This document shows, one piece after another, positions 1 to 8,500 of a stretch of DNA of 38,651 nucleotides. Positions within the stretch are counted from its first letter, which is position 1. Every line of letters begins with the position of its first letter. The stretch comes from Spirochaetales bacterium. Lineage in GTDB: Bacteria; Spirochaetota; Spirochaetia; Sphaerochaetales; Sphaerochaetaceae. The stretch covers positions 1 to 38,651 of the forward strand of contig JAFVDZ010000014.1 in assembly GCA_017478205.1 (NCBI GenBank). Reading direction: 5' to 3'. The notes beneath the pieces were generated by a model that saw only the letters and a program-made list of their open reading frames with translations, had not been told where the DNA came from and did no database searches. A program made the translations under genes and the position numbers.

Positions 1-4
1 ACAT

Positions 5-136
5 TTAATATTTGTAGATCCAATTAGCTTGCTTATATGAGATGGATAGAATAGTGAAATTGCTGAAGTTCACACTTTCTGCAAAGATTCCGAAGAACAG
101 ATGCTTAATCTGCTTCTTTTTCAGTATTTCCAGCAT
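5..136 (-). CDS. short ORF, possible truncated GtrA-like membrane protein
   Basis: A 43-codon reading frame begins ATG-CTG-GAA three bases after the stop of the GT2 gene, so it reads like the next gene of that operon. The product has a basic start (KKKQIKHLFF) followed by a moderately hydrophobic stretch (FFGIFAESVNF). This is reminiscent of the first helix of GtrA-family flippase-like proteins, which often accompany DPM-type GT2 enzymes. GtrA proteins are usually about 120-150 residues, so this would be a decayed or frameshifted copy. Assignment is weak; it may simply be a chance ORF. Confidence 0.25.
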   Translation of the reverse strand: MLEILKKKQIKHLFFGIFAESVNFSNFTILSISYKQANWIYKY

Positions 137-139
137 CTG

Positions 140-907
140 TTAGTGACTCCTGTGTGCTAGGTATTCTCTCTTTCTGAGTCTTATGCGAACTACATCCGTC
201 AAAGTTCTGATAGAGTCTCTTACGATATGTACAGTTGTGCTGAAAACATCGTTCTTATAGACAACAGGCAGGGAAACAATCTTGAAATTGTAAAGTCGTG
301 CAATATAGAGATACTCCATATCAAAGGCAAATCTCTTCACCTTCTGAGCGCCTGCCAATGCTTTTGCACATTTTCTATTGAATCCCTTGAAGCCTGCCTG
401 GGTGTCCTTGAATGGGATTCCCAATATGACTTTTGTCGTCATGAAGCCGAACATGCTGACAAGGTGTCTTAGAAAGCTTGCATTTTCAGATCCACCTTCG
501 CTTCTTCTGTCTGCCAGTACAAAATCTGCCTTATTGGTTTTCAGCATATCGTACATCTGCTTGATGCAGGAAACATCTACAGGAAGATCTGCATCTACAA
601 AGATTATATATTCACCATTTGCATGAAGAATTCCTTGCCTTACAGCTTCTCCCTTTCCTTTGTTGGGGCTATATGAGACCTTTCTGATGTCTCCCCAGAC
701 ATGATTGATGCCGTTATTATCTCGTTGTTTGTCTTTTGTGGCTTGATCGATTAGCTTCTCGGTATCATCTTTGCTTCCATCGTTGACTGGTATGATTTCA
801 TAATTAAGGTCTTTCGAAATAAGGAAGGAGTCTATTCTTTGGATTGTATCAGCAATATGCTTCTGTGCATTATAGCAGGGGATAATAATACTCAAATCAT
901 ATTGCAA
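140..907 (-). CDS. family 2 glycosyltransferase, polyprenyl/dolichyl-phosphate sugar synthase type
   Basis: Cytoplasmic GT-A fold glycosyltransferase, likely moving a sugar from a nucleotide donor to a polyprenyl phosphate. Visible landmarks, numbered from the upstream ATG, are the N-terminal strand LSIIIPCYNA, the NDGSKDDT nucleotide-binding turn (~44-51), the DAD metal motif (107-109) in FVDADLP, and the DTQAGFKGF acceptor-loop motif typical of the Alg5/dolichyl-phosphate glucosyltransferase group. Start choice: an ATG exists at 911-913, but the strong GAGGAGG lies directly against it. A TTG at 905-907 lies 6 bases after GAGGAGG, so TTG is preferred (255 aa; 257 from the ATG). It is the first gene of a leftward unit divergent from the LicC-like gene. 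Sugar identity cannot be read from sequence. Confidence 0.85.
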   Translation of the reverse strand: MQYDLSIIIPCYNAQKHIADTIQRIDSFLISKDLNYEIIPVNDGSKDDTEKLIDQATKDKQRDNNGINHVWGDIRKVSYSPNKGKGEAVRQGILHANGEYIIFVDADLPVDVSCIKQMYDMLKTNKADFVLADRRSEGGSENASFLRHLVSMFGFMTTKVILGIPFKDTQAGFKGFNRKCAKALAGAQKVKRFAFDMEYLYIARLYNFKIVSLPVVYKNDVFSTTVHIVRDSIRTLTDVVRIRLRKREYLAHRSH

Positions 908-913
908 ATACAT

Positions 914-1226
914 CCTCCTCTATGAACAAGATAACAACGATATGAGACTTCATTTTATTTGTCTTTGTTCATCTGTGTTTAAATATATTTTGATTTTGTG
1001 TTCATTATTGATTTAAAATATCTTTTTACTGAACAATAATCCGATAGATATGCTATCACCGGATGAAAATATCATCAATAATTATCATGTAATTTTGTTT
1101 GAGGGAAATGAAACAAGTCTTTAAAGCAACATTTAAATAACTATTGTCGGTATTGAAACTTGCTCTTCCTTTTTTCCTTGAGTTTGCTGTAGACTCGTGA
1201 TTGGAAAATATTGGGAGATTAGGGCA
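914..1226. other. AT-rich divergent intergenic region
   Basis: This 313-base gap separates the leftward GT2 gene from the rightward LicC-like gene and should hold both promoters. It is strongly AT-rich, and no convincing ORF, RNA gene or paired -35/-10 can be singled out. A GGGAG at about 1211-1215 provides the ribosome-binding site of the LicC-like gene. Confidence 0.5.
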
Positions 1227-1928
1227 ATGATTGCAATTCTTATGGCAGCAGGACTTGGAACCAGAATGGCTCCTTTGACAGAAACTGTAGCAAAGCCTCT
1301 TGTAAAGGTGCATGGAGAGGCCATGATCGAAACCATCATAAAGGGGCTTAGAGAAAGGGTTGACCATATCTATGTAGTTGTTGGCTACAAGAAAGAGCAG
1401 TTTGAAAGTCTTGAAGAAAAGTATCCAAATCTCACATTGATCGAGAATACAGAGTTCATGACGATAAATAACATCTCTTCAATTCATGCAGCAAGAGATG
1501 TGATGGGGACAGATGACTGCTTCATCTGTGAAGCTGACCTCTATGTTTCAGATCCTTCGATCTTCCAAGCTGAATTGGATCAGTCCTGCTACTATGGAAA
1601 ATTTGTTCAGGGGCACTCTGATGACTGGGTATTCGAGCAAGATGCTTTTGGTAGGATAACTAGAGTAGGTAAGCACGGAGATAATCTTTATAACATGTGC
1701 GGGGTTGCTTTCTTCAAGAAGGATGATGCAGCGTTGATCCGTGATGCGATCGATGAAGCATACAAGCACAAAGGAGAGTATGAAAATCTCTTCTGGGATG
1801 ATATCGTTAACCAACAGCTTGATAAGCTTGAATTGACTGTACATCCAGTCAAGCATAGCCAGATAGTTGAGATTGATTCTGTTTCTGAGCTTGCTGTAGT
1901 AGATCCAGAATACTACAAATATAACTAA
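1227..1928 (+). CDS. licC: LicC-like CTP:phosphocholine (or related) cytidylyltransferase
   Basis: Cytoplasmic nucleotidyltransferase expected to make a CDP-activated alcohol such as CDP-choline from CTP and phosphocholine. The N-terminal AAGLGTRMAPLT is the nucleotidyltransferase signature and KPLVKV follows. NNISSIH, EADLY (metal), LFWDDIV and the C-terminal VEIDSVSEL track the pneumococcal LicC pattern over the whole 233 residues, the usual family length. The upstream TTG at 1197 would add ten residues before this motif; ATG 1227, preceded by GGGAG, is preferred. A LicC relative in Treponema denticola, PntC, acts on 2-aminoethylphosphonate, so the substrate could be a phosphonate rather than phosphocholine. 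No licA, licD or phosphonate gene is in the window. It sits convergent with the YidC-sulfatase gene. Confidence 0.85.
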   Translation: MIAILMAAGLGTRMAPLTETVAKPLVKVHGEAMIETIIKGLRERVDHIYVVVGYKKEQFESLEEKYPNLTLIENTEFMTINNISSIHAARDVMGTDDCFICEADLYVSDPSIFQAELDQSCYYGKFVQGHSDDWVFEQDAFGRITRVGKHGDNLYNMCGVAFFKKDDAALIRDAIDEAYKHKGEYENLFWDDIVNQQLDKLELTVHPVKHSQIVEIDSVSELAVVDPEYYKYN

Positions 1929-1932
1929 AAAG

Positions 1933-1970
1933 GAGCTGTCACATTATGATTGGAACAAAAGTGACAGCTC
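1933..1970. terminator. hairpin between convergent genes, probable bidirectional terminator
   Basis: A perfect 10-bp inverted repeat, GAGCTGTCAC (1933-1942) and GTGACAGCTC (1961-1970), with an 18-base loop starts 5 bases after the LicC-like stop. A run of A precedes it and ATTCTTTAT follows, so it can act for both the rightward gene and the leftward YidC-sulfatase gene. Confidence 0.7.
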
Positions 1971-2048
1971 ATTCTTTATGTAGCAACTTTGCAATTTAAC
2001 TTGTAGCTTTCTTCGTCTCTTAGAATGTTTTCACAAGATATTCATTCC

Positions 2049-4769
2049 TTAAAGACCTTCAGGTACCTGTTGTTTCCAGTTCTCTGGGTTAAGGATATTA
2101 TCCTTTACAATGAACCATTCATCTTTCGTTATTGGGAACTTATATGGATTGACAGGAGGATCTGGTTCTTCTGTGCTTGTAACGTAAAAGCCATTCTCTT
2201 TTCCTTTCATGGTCAGTTCATTGCCTGTGTATGGGTTTTCTAAGCTATCGAGGACTCCATGGGCTGCAAGATATGGGACATCGCAGAGAGTCATAAAGTC
2301 ATTATTTATTACAAGTGGACTTCTCTGGTCGAAATCCTTCACAAGAAGCAATGCTTGATATCTGTCAACAGTATTTCTTCCGTCTGGAAGTTTTGGATTA
2401 TTTCCATCTGGATGCAGAGACCTAGAGCCATGGTCGGAGACGAAAATTATTCTTGTATTGTCATATACATCATTTCGTTTTAGATACCTTAACCATTCTG
2501 CGATGAATCTGTAACTAGCTGCATTCACACAATAATCACTTCGATTCTTGAATGGGCTATCATAGTTGCTATTATCTACTTCTTTACTGAAAACGTAATC
2601 TGGAGCCTGCAGTATGAAAGGTTCGTGAGTGAGATATGAGATGAATGCAGTATATGTACCATTATTATCTGTTATTCCAGTAAGGCGGGAAAGATTGTCC
2701 ATCAGGATATATTCCCTCATAAATGCAGGTGGTTCGTCATTATATGATAGATTTGGATTGATGGTATTGTAATAACGTCCAGCATCATAGAATGCCATCC
2801 TGACTGAAACAGGTAATAAGCGGAAAAGTGCATATCTTATGAGAGAGCATTCAAGAATTTTTGCAGCACCTCCCTCTCCTAGGTCATTATAGCCATGTTC
2901 CTTTTTCCATCTCTCGTTATATCGGTTTAGAGGGAATGTAACCTTTATTTCAGGGATATTCTCAAATGGAACATAAGATATATCTTCATAATTTGGCCAA
3001 GGTGCATTGACGATGAACGAGTTCATGCCATTTTTCGAGAACATGAGAGGTAACATTGAAATTGCTTCATTATGCTTTACTCTAAGTTCTGTATCTTTTC
3101 TGGTAGTACTTAGATTTTGAAGTGAATAGTCATAACCTCCAAATAGACAAGGTGTCCCATGAAGAGTTTTGTTACTAGCAGAAACAGTGTTTGGATAGAA
3201 AACAAATCCTTCAAATTCATCTCTTACATTAGGGTTTTCTTCTAGTATGTATGGTAGATATGAGCTTATTGCTCTATCCATCATGAAAACTATTACATTC
3301 CTTTCTCTCTTGGATAATTCAATAATTGGTTGCATTTCATCATCTGCTTCGACATCAGTAAGAGTTCTTTCATATATAGGAATGTAATCTTTATATGTTT
3401 TCTGAATCGACATTATCTTCATGAACGACAGCAGGGTAAGAGCAATGATCAAGATCAAGAATATAGGATTCATTCTTTTTACAAGCTTTGTTCCACAAAG
3501 TGCAATTGCAGCGATCAGGGAAGCAATAATGCAGAGTGTATTCATTTGAGTCATGAAATTGCTCTGGAAGAAGGTTCTTATATAATCTATTTCCAGCCTT
3601 ATCGAGACAACTCCATAATCTGCAGTGAATACAAACTCATTTATAAGGGTAGCAAAGACGTAGAAAAGAGTAATAAGCAGTACTGTGTTCTTGTACTTCT
3701 TTGGGAATAGAAAGTACAAGATCAGAGGCCAGGCCACACAGATTCCAACAGCCTGGGAGAATGTGATCAAAACAAATGATAGTGGTGAGGAATAAGGATG
3801 CAGGAAAGAAAAATCCACAGGTGAGGAAGCAATTAATGAGGAAGGAATCAACAGGCCCATCAAAAGAGCAAGCACAACTGAAAGAGAAATAAATAATTTT
3901 GTGCAGGTCTTTTCTTCACCTTCGAGCCACAGGAGAGTGTGATCATAGAAGAATCCCAATGGTTTTCTTATCAAATACCCAAGCGCAACAATGACAAAGA
4001 GGAGAGTGCCATAATTCATGATACTTCTACTCTTGGTGTACAGGTGGATTCCGTATACAAGACCAAAGGCCATAAGAAGGAAAAAGAAATTCCTAACTGG
4101 GTGCTTCTGTTTGTAGAAGATGTTCTTAACAAGGGAAAGAAAGTTGTTCATTGTCCAGTAGACAAGAAGACCTGCAGGAGAGTTGTATAGTATTACAAGG
4201 AAAATTGCAGCAAGCCCATAGATCTGAATCTTCTCCTTTAGAGGATGGCCCTTGGAATAGATAAATCCTGCAATACAGTTGAATGTAGTCATAAGGATTG
4301 GAAGAAGATTCAAAGTGAGTGGCCCAAGCTTCAAAAGTCCATCTGGAGAGCCTAGGTCATTGATGAATAGGAATGAATAACCTTTTAGGACAGGCAGGTT
4401 CGAAAGGAAGTTGTAGGCAGCAAAGAAGAACGGAATCTGGATGAGAATGCTGAAAGATGAACGAAGTGCATAGATAGGCCTATAGCCTTGCTGGCGATAG
4501 TAGGTCGAGAGGATCATGAAGCCTTCATCGCCCTTGAATACTTCCTTTATCATCTTCACTCTAGGTGCCATTTCCATGGTCTTCCTTCTTTCTATATCCT
4601 GCCAGTGCTCAGCAATTGCATATATTGGAAGAGTTACAAGAGTGATGAAGAAACTGAGACCAATTATTGTGTATCCCAAGTTTCCTGTGAACGTGAGGAA
4701 AGTGAACGCAAATTCAATTATCTCAGTAATTGGGAAAATAAATATGTTGTAAAGAATTTTTGAAATCAT
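2049..4769 (-). CDS. YidC/Oxa1-like domain fused to a sulfatase-fold phosphotransferase
   Basis: A 906-residue polytopic protein in two parts. Residues ~1-225 are YidC/Oxa1-like: helix at 32-51, charged cytoplasmic hairpin (52-100), QIPFFFAAYNFL (111-122) and the signature NSPAGLLVYWTMNNF (196-210). The Arg that lines the YidC groove five residues before the conserved Pro is Thr43 here. About seven more hydrophobic segments span 227-450. From ~490 an alkaline-phosphatase/sulfatase domain follows, as in LTA synthases and phosphoethanolamine transferases: VIVFMMDRA (Asp498), SASNKTLHG (candidate nucleophile Thr535), THEPF (His715) and FVSDHG (Asp779, His780). It probably transfers a phospho-group to a glycan on the outer face of the inner membrane. 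AAGGAG precedes ATG 4769, which starts one base after the stop of the TagF-like gene, so the two are translationally coupled. Substrate is unknown. Confidence 0.8.
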   Translation of the reverse strand: MISKILYNIFIFPITEIIEFAFTFLTFTGNLGYTIIGLSFFITLVTLPIYAIAEHWQDIERRKTMEMAPRVKMIKEVFKGDEGFMILSTYYRQQGYRPIYALRSSFSILIQIPFFFAAYNFLSNLPVLKGYSFLFINDLGSPDGLLKLGPLTLNLLPILMTTFNCIAGFIYSKGHPLKEKIQIYGLAAIFLVILYNSPAGLLVYWTMNNFLSLVKNIFYKQKHPVRNFFFLLMAFGLVYGIHLYTKSRSIMNYGTLLFVIVALGYLIRKPLGFFYDHTLLWLEGEEKTCTKLFISLSVVLALLMGLLIPSSLIASSPVDFSFLHPYSSPLSFVLITFSQAVGICVAWPLILYFLFPKKYKNTVLLITLFYVFATLINEFVFTADYGVVSIRLEIDYIRTFFQSNFMTQMNTLCIIASLIAAIALCGTKLVKRMNPIFLILIIALTLLSFMKIMSIQKTYKDYIPIYERTLTDVEADDEMQPIIELSKRERNVIVFMMDRAISSYLPYILEENPNVRDEFEGFVFYPNTVSASNKTLHGTPCLFGGYDYSLQNLSTTRKDTELRVKHNEAISMLPLMFSKNGMNSFIVNAPWPNYEDISYVPFENIPEIKVTFPLNRYNERWKKEHGYNDLGEGGAAKILECSLIRYALFRLLPVSVRMAFYDAGRYYNTINPNLSYNDEPPAFMREYILMDNLSRLTGITDNNGTYTAFISYLTHEPFILQAPDYVFSKEVDNSNYDSPFKNRSDYCVNAASYRFIAEWLRYLKRNDVYDNTRIIFVSDHGSRSLHPDGNNPKLPDGRNTVDRYQALLLVKDFDQRSPLVINNDFMTLCDVPYLAAHGVLDSLENPYTGNELTMKGKENGFYVTSTEEPDPPVNPYKFPITKDEWFIVKDNILNPENWKQQVPEGL

Positions 4770-4770
4770 T

Positions 4771-5985
4771 TTATTTACTCTCCTTCATATGTTCTTCGAG
4801 ATAATCGGCAATCTTGATTGCACTTTCTCCCTGGTTGGCCCAGCATTCTGTCCTTGCCTTGGCTCTTGCTTTTGAAAGCTCTTCGCTGTCAGCTGCATTT
4901 TTTATGATACTTTCGATATTTTTAAGATCTTCTTTTCTGAGTTCGATACCAAAGCTCTTCAATGATTCGAACTGCCAAAGCTGATATGGAATGTCATAGG
5001 CATCATAGATTCTGTTATCAAAACCTTGAGACAGGTAGATTACAGGTTTGTCAAAAACTAGAGTGTAGTCAAAGATGATACCAGAGAAATCTGAAATCAT
5101 TATGTCTGCTGTACTGAGAGAGTTATAGTTGTCGGGTGAGGTATCAAAAACTATATTTTTGCTGTCTTTGTATCTTTGTTTGAGACTCTCAATTAGATCT
5201 GTTTCTACCCTTAGAGATTGAGGATGAGGTCGCAAAATGACATTGAAGTTTGATTCTTCAAGTGGGTCAAGTAGCTCAGTGCCAAACCTAGAAAGCAAAG
5301 AGGAAGGACCCCAGGAAGGGGATACAAGAACAGTGAATTGATGTTCTTTTCTCTCATCCTTTTCACTCTTTTCTTTCAATATATCGATGTATGGACATCC
5401 TACTGTAACTAACTCCTTTTCCTTTAATCCTCTGAGTTTTTCAAGATACCTTATATCTCTCTTCTGATACTCTCCCGATAGGAGTACTGCATCGAAGTAA
5501 TCTAAGCCAAAGACACGGTAGGTTGCAGTATCACTTGGCATATGGACTAGGTGGATATATCTTTTTACACCTTTTGACCTCTTCATCTGATATACATCGA
5601 GGCCAGGTGTTGTCATTAGGACATTGTCTGCCTTTATGAGATTCAGTTTTGCAAAGGCCTTGTTTCCTTCTCCGATGAATTCAGATTTGAACCCATCAGC
5701 TTTTTTCTCAAGAAGTGGATCCTTGTCATAAGAAGTCAAATATGTAAAAGGGACTTTCCTTTTGATGAGCTCATTGACTACGGGAGTAAAGAGATTCATA
5801 TATTGCTTGCCTTCGTTGTAGATGACAAGCTTTTCATTTGCCATGGAAACTGAACCTTTTCCGAGCAGTATCCCTTTTGATTTGATCCAAATTGTCCTAA
5901 ACGAAAAATAAAGTGTTGCAACAACACCAATTACTACGGAAAACAGCATTGATCCTGTGCCTGGATCGATATATAGAGCAATCAC
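4771..5985 (-). CDS. CDP-glycerol glycerophosphotransferase-like (TagB/TagF family) protein
   Basis: Membrane-associated transferase of the teichoic-acid polymerase family, expected to use CDP-glycerol or a similar CDP-alcohol. The N-terminus carries the YIDPGTGSMLF motif plus one hydrophobic helix (to ~30), often seen ahead of surface-glycan transferases. The C-terminal half has the family landmarks SPSWGPSSLL, RPHPQSLR and the ADIMISDFSGIIFDY block that binds the CDP moiety. Length (404 aa) fits a single catalytic domain. It starts at GTG (5983-5985) with AAAGG eight bases upstream, is coupled to the YidC-sulfatase gene, and is divergent from the GT-D gene. Wall teichoic acid is not expected in a two-membrane cell, so a lipoteichoic-like glycolipid or capsule is the likelier product. 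Confidence 0.8.
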   Translation of the reverse strand: MIALYIDPGTGSMLFSVVIGVVATLYFSFRTIWIKSKGILLGKGSVSMANEKLVIYNEGKQYMNLFTPVVNELIKRKVPFTYLTSYDKDPLLEKKADGFKSEFIGEGNKAFAKLNLIKADNVLMTTPGLDVYQMKRSKGVKRYIHLVHMPSDTATYRVFGLDYFDAVLLSGEYQKRDIRYLEKLRGLKEKELVTVGCPYIDILKEKSEKDERKEHQFTVLVSPSWGPSSLLSRFGTELLDPLEESNFNVILRPHPQSLRVETDLIESLKQRYKDSKNIVFDTSPDNYNSLSTADIMISDFSGIIFDYTLVFDKPVIYLSQGFDNRIYDAYDIPYQLWQFESLKSFGIELRKEDLKNIESIIKNAADSEELSKARAKARTECWANQGESAIKIADYLEEHMKESK

Positions 5986-6089
5986 AGTTTAAACCTTTGA
6001 TTTTAAAGAAACTAAAACCAATTTGAATAATAATGGAAAAGGTTTGATAAGTCTATTGATGGCATCACTTGATTTGACTTAAATGCTAA

Positions 6090-6117
6090 TTGCCAGTATC
6101 TATTTTTATTGTAGAAT
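6090..6117 (+). promoter_or_regulatory. candidate sigma-70 promoter for GT-D/Caps_synth pair
   Basis: TTGCCA at 6090-6095 and TAGAAT at 6112-6117 are separated by 16 bases. An AGGG ribosome site (6123-6126) lies between the predicted transcription start and ATG 6135. Consensus reading only. Confidence 0.45.
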
Positions 6118-6134
6118 GATTTTAGGGTATATAG

Positions 6135-6959
6135 ATGAGTAAATGGCCACCAAGAATTCTTACTAGAGAGGAAACAATAGAGCATATCGAAAGAACAGGA
6201 TGCTCCTTCAGTCGCTTTGGAGATGGAGAACTCTCGATGATGCTTATGATGCCTGTGTCTGGATTTCAGCGAATCAGCTTCAAGCTGAGACGTGAACTTA
6301 TCAATGTTGCGAGAGCAAAGGATGATGGTTTTCTTGTCTGCATTCCAGGTCCAATCATTGATGACTCCTACTATACAGACCTTGCAAGGAAGTGGTGGCA
6401 GAACAATATAAAGAAATGGGGATGGGCGTGGAAGCACTACTTTGCCGATGGCAAGGTATATGGAGATACAGAGATAACTCGTCCCTGGATCGATGTTCAA
6501 AAAGAAGATATTGCAGAGCTTTCGTTTACCAGAATCAAGGCACTATGGAATGATAGAGATGTTGTGATGGTAGAGGGTGAAAGATCGAGAGTTGGGGTAG
6601 GAAATGACCTCCTTGATAATGCTCAATCTGTTAGAAGGATTATATGCCCATCAAAGAGTGCCTACAGCTACATAGATGAGATAGAAAAGGAATGCAGAAA
6701 ACTACCTAAGGATACTCTGTTCCTTTCTGCTCTCGGAATGAGTGCAACCTGTCTGTCATATCGCCTCTTCAAGGCGGGGTATCAATCATATGATATTGGG
6801 CACATGGATGTAGAACTTGAATGGTATAGAATGAGAGCAACCAAGAAGGTTCCGATCAAAGGTAAATTTGTCTGCGAAGCAGGTGGCAACCGCTCTTTTA
6901 AAGAGATGGAGATCGACAGAAAGTATACAGATGAGATAATTGCAAGGGTTGGTGTATGA
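6135..6959 (+). CDS. GT-D fold glycosyltransferase (former DUF1792)
   Basis: Cytoplasmic glycosyltransferase of the GT-D class, known from streptococcal adhesin glycosylation, where the domain uses a DxE metal motif. That motif is seen here as SRFGDGEL (Asp30-Gly31-Glu32) after the usual N-terminal helix (EETIEHIE). The family C-terminal block LSALGMSATCLSYRLFKAGY followed by SYDIGHMDVELEWY is complete. Length 274 is typical. The next gene starts inside its stop codon (ATGA overlap), so the two enzymes are made together. In this locus it probably adds a hexose to the surface glycan. Donor and acceptor are unknown. Confidence 0.85.
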   Translation: MSKWPPRILTREETIEHIERTGCSFSRFGDGELSMMLMMPVSGFQRISFKLRRELINVARAKDDGFLVCIPGPIIDDSYYTDLARKWWQNNIKKWGWAWKHYFADGKVYGDTEITRPWIDVQKEDIAELSFTRIKALWNDRDVVMVEGERSRVGVGNDLLDNAQSVRRIICPSKSAYSYIDEIEKECRKLPKDTLFLSALGMSATCLSYRLFKAGYQSYDIGHMDVELEWYRMRATKKVPIKGKFVCEAGGNRSFKEMEIDRKYTDEIIARVGV

Positions 6960-7870
6960 AGAAGCGTGAATTCCCTTTCTCTATCTACTTCTACCGCTTC
7001 GCTGCAAAGTATTCCTATGCTTTGCTTCTTCATAAAAGACTACATCTGAAGAAGTACAGCAATATCCTCTCTTTCATGGAAAAGGATTGCTCTTCTATCC
7101 TTGATAAGTACAGAAATATGGATGTAACTCTTTCTGCTCCCATTCCAAAACAGCTGTGGGTCCTCTGGTGGCAGGGAAAGGATAATCTTCCACCAATTGT
7201 GAAAGAGTGCGTCAAGAGAATGGCTTCACTTGAGAATTACAATCTTACCATTCTCGATAAAGAGAATATCTCATCCTATATAGATCTTTCAGATGTACTT
7301 CCTCTGCTTGAATCTGGTGAACTTAAAATCCAGTTCATGTCAGATATAATTCGCATGAGAATTTTAAGAAAGCATGGTGGTTTCTGGATCGATTCAACAA
7401 TGCTTATCATGGATGAGAGTTTCCTTGATAGCATTGTTGAAAAGTATAGCTTCTATTCAATAAGACTTAAGGATTTCGAAGAGTGGTGGAATGTTTCAGC
7501 TGCGCGCTGGAGCGCCTACTTCTGGGCAACGAGCAAAGATAATCCATTCTTTAGCTATATGGATGATGCTTTTACTTACTTTGCATTGAAACACAAAACC
7601 ATCATCGATTACTTCCAGATAGATTTCACTGTCCGTCTTGGTTATGAGAATATTGCTTGGATCAGAAAACTTATCGACAGTTTCCCATATTACGAAAATG
7701 ATATGTTCTATCTTGATAAGGTGTCTTCCAAGGTGCTCACTGAAAAGAAAAGAGCACTGATCGACAGTGCTCCTATGTATAAACTCAATTGGCGAAGAAA
7801 ACTTAAAACGCTTGAAGGCAAGACAACTTGTTATGAGTATGCCATCAGGCGCCTTGGTCTATTTGATTGA
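6956..7870 (+). CDS. capsular-polysaccharide-type glycosyltransferase (Caps_synth/GT32-like)
   Basis: Glycosyltransferase of the Caps_synth group, resembling GT32 enzymes. Landmarks: PKQLWVLWWQGKDNLPP (~64-80), the family start of the catalytic domain; KIQFMSDIIRMRIL (~124-137); and RKHGGFWIDSTML, corresponding to the GG-(I/V)-x-D-x-D metal site, with Asp146 and then Ser-Thr rather than a second Asp. It overlaps the GT-D gene by four bases and ends convergently, with 12 bases shared with the barrel-protein gene. It likely transfers a sugar in building the same glycan as its partner; the sugar is not predictable. Confidence 0.8.
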   Translation: MKKREFPFSIYFYRFAAKYSYALLLHKRLHLKKYSNILSFMEKDCSSILDKYRNMDVTLSAPIPKQLWVLWWQGKDNLPPIVKECVKRMASLENYNLTILDKENISSYIDLSDVLPLLESGELKIQFMSDIIRMRILRKHGGFWIDSTMLIMDESFLDSIVEKYSFYSIRLKDFEEWWNVSAARWSAYFWATSKDNPFFSYMDDAFTYFALKHKTIIDYFQIDFTVRLGYENIAWIRKLIDSFPYYENDMFYLDKVSSKVLTEKKRALIDSAPMYKLNWRRKLKTLEGKTTCYEYAIRRLGLFD

Positions 7871-8485
7871 AACTCCAATAAAAGGAATCAATCCAAATCT
7901 GTTGTAATCTTCAATCCATCCATTTGATAGTTCGCTGTTTACCCAGCCAACCATATAGCGTGCAAAGTCATACTCGACTCTAGCACCTGCGAGCATGCTT
8001 ATTCTGTCTGTCAGGTTAATTATTGCAGCCCCTTCAATATCGAAACCAACGTTGAAGGAGAAGGTTGGGAAGCCGTAGTTCCAGGTATCAACAGATACAG
8101 TTGGGTCTATAGAAAGGTAGAAGTTTCTCATGCGGAATGTTGGACCAGCAGCAAGCTCCATTCCAAGAGGAAGTGTGTGAATCTTGAGGTCACAGCTTTC
8201 GACTGAATAGTCGTTGTTCTTTGTGTCAAAGATTTCGTGGTAACCACCAATTGGAGCATAGACTGTTGCTCTTGCATTCCAGCCATGATTCTTTTCATCC
8301 TTGATGTGGTAATGGGAAAATGAAGCTCCAACGAGGTTTACTTCTTCTTCTGTTCTGTACTTCTTGCCATCTCCGAAATACCAGTCCTCAAGAAAATATT
8401 CATACTGAACGGATAATGTATTGAAGGAAGCAAACAGTGAAGTTACTGATATCAATATAAGTAAAATAGCTATAGTTCTTTTCAT
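7859..8485 (-). CDS. signal-peptide protein, probable outer-membrane beta-barrel
   Basis: A 208-residue exported protein that I do not recognise. Residues 1-19 are a signal peptide (MKRTIAILLILISVTSLFA). The remainder is aromatic-rich with alternating beta-type segments (LPLGMELAAGPTFRMRNFYL, FPTFSFNVGFDIEGAAIINL) and ends in a strand, GLIPFIGVSIK, as small spirochaete outer-membrane barrels do. GGAGGAGAG lies five bases before the ATG. It follows the CotH-kinase gene by 15 bases in the same operon, so the two may act on or in the same envelope structure. No family assignment beyond the barrel inference. Confidence 0.7.
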   Translation of the reverse strand: MKRTIAILLILISVTSLFASFNTLSVQYEYFLEDWYFGDGKKYRTEEEVNLVGASFSHYHIKDEKNHGWNARATVYAPIGGYHEIFDTKNNDYSVESCDLKIHTLPLGMELAAGPTFRMRNFYLSIDPTVSVDTWNYGFPTFSFNVGFDIEGAAIINLTDRISMLAGARVEYDFARYMVGWVNSELSNGWIEDYNRFGLIPFIGVSIK

Positions 8486-8500
8486 CTTGTCTCTCCTCCA

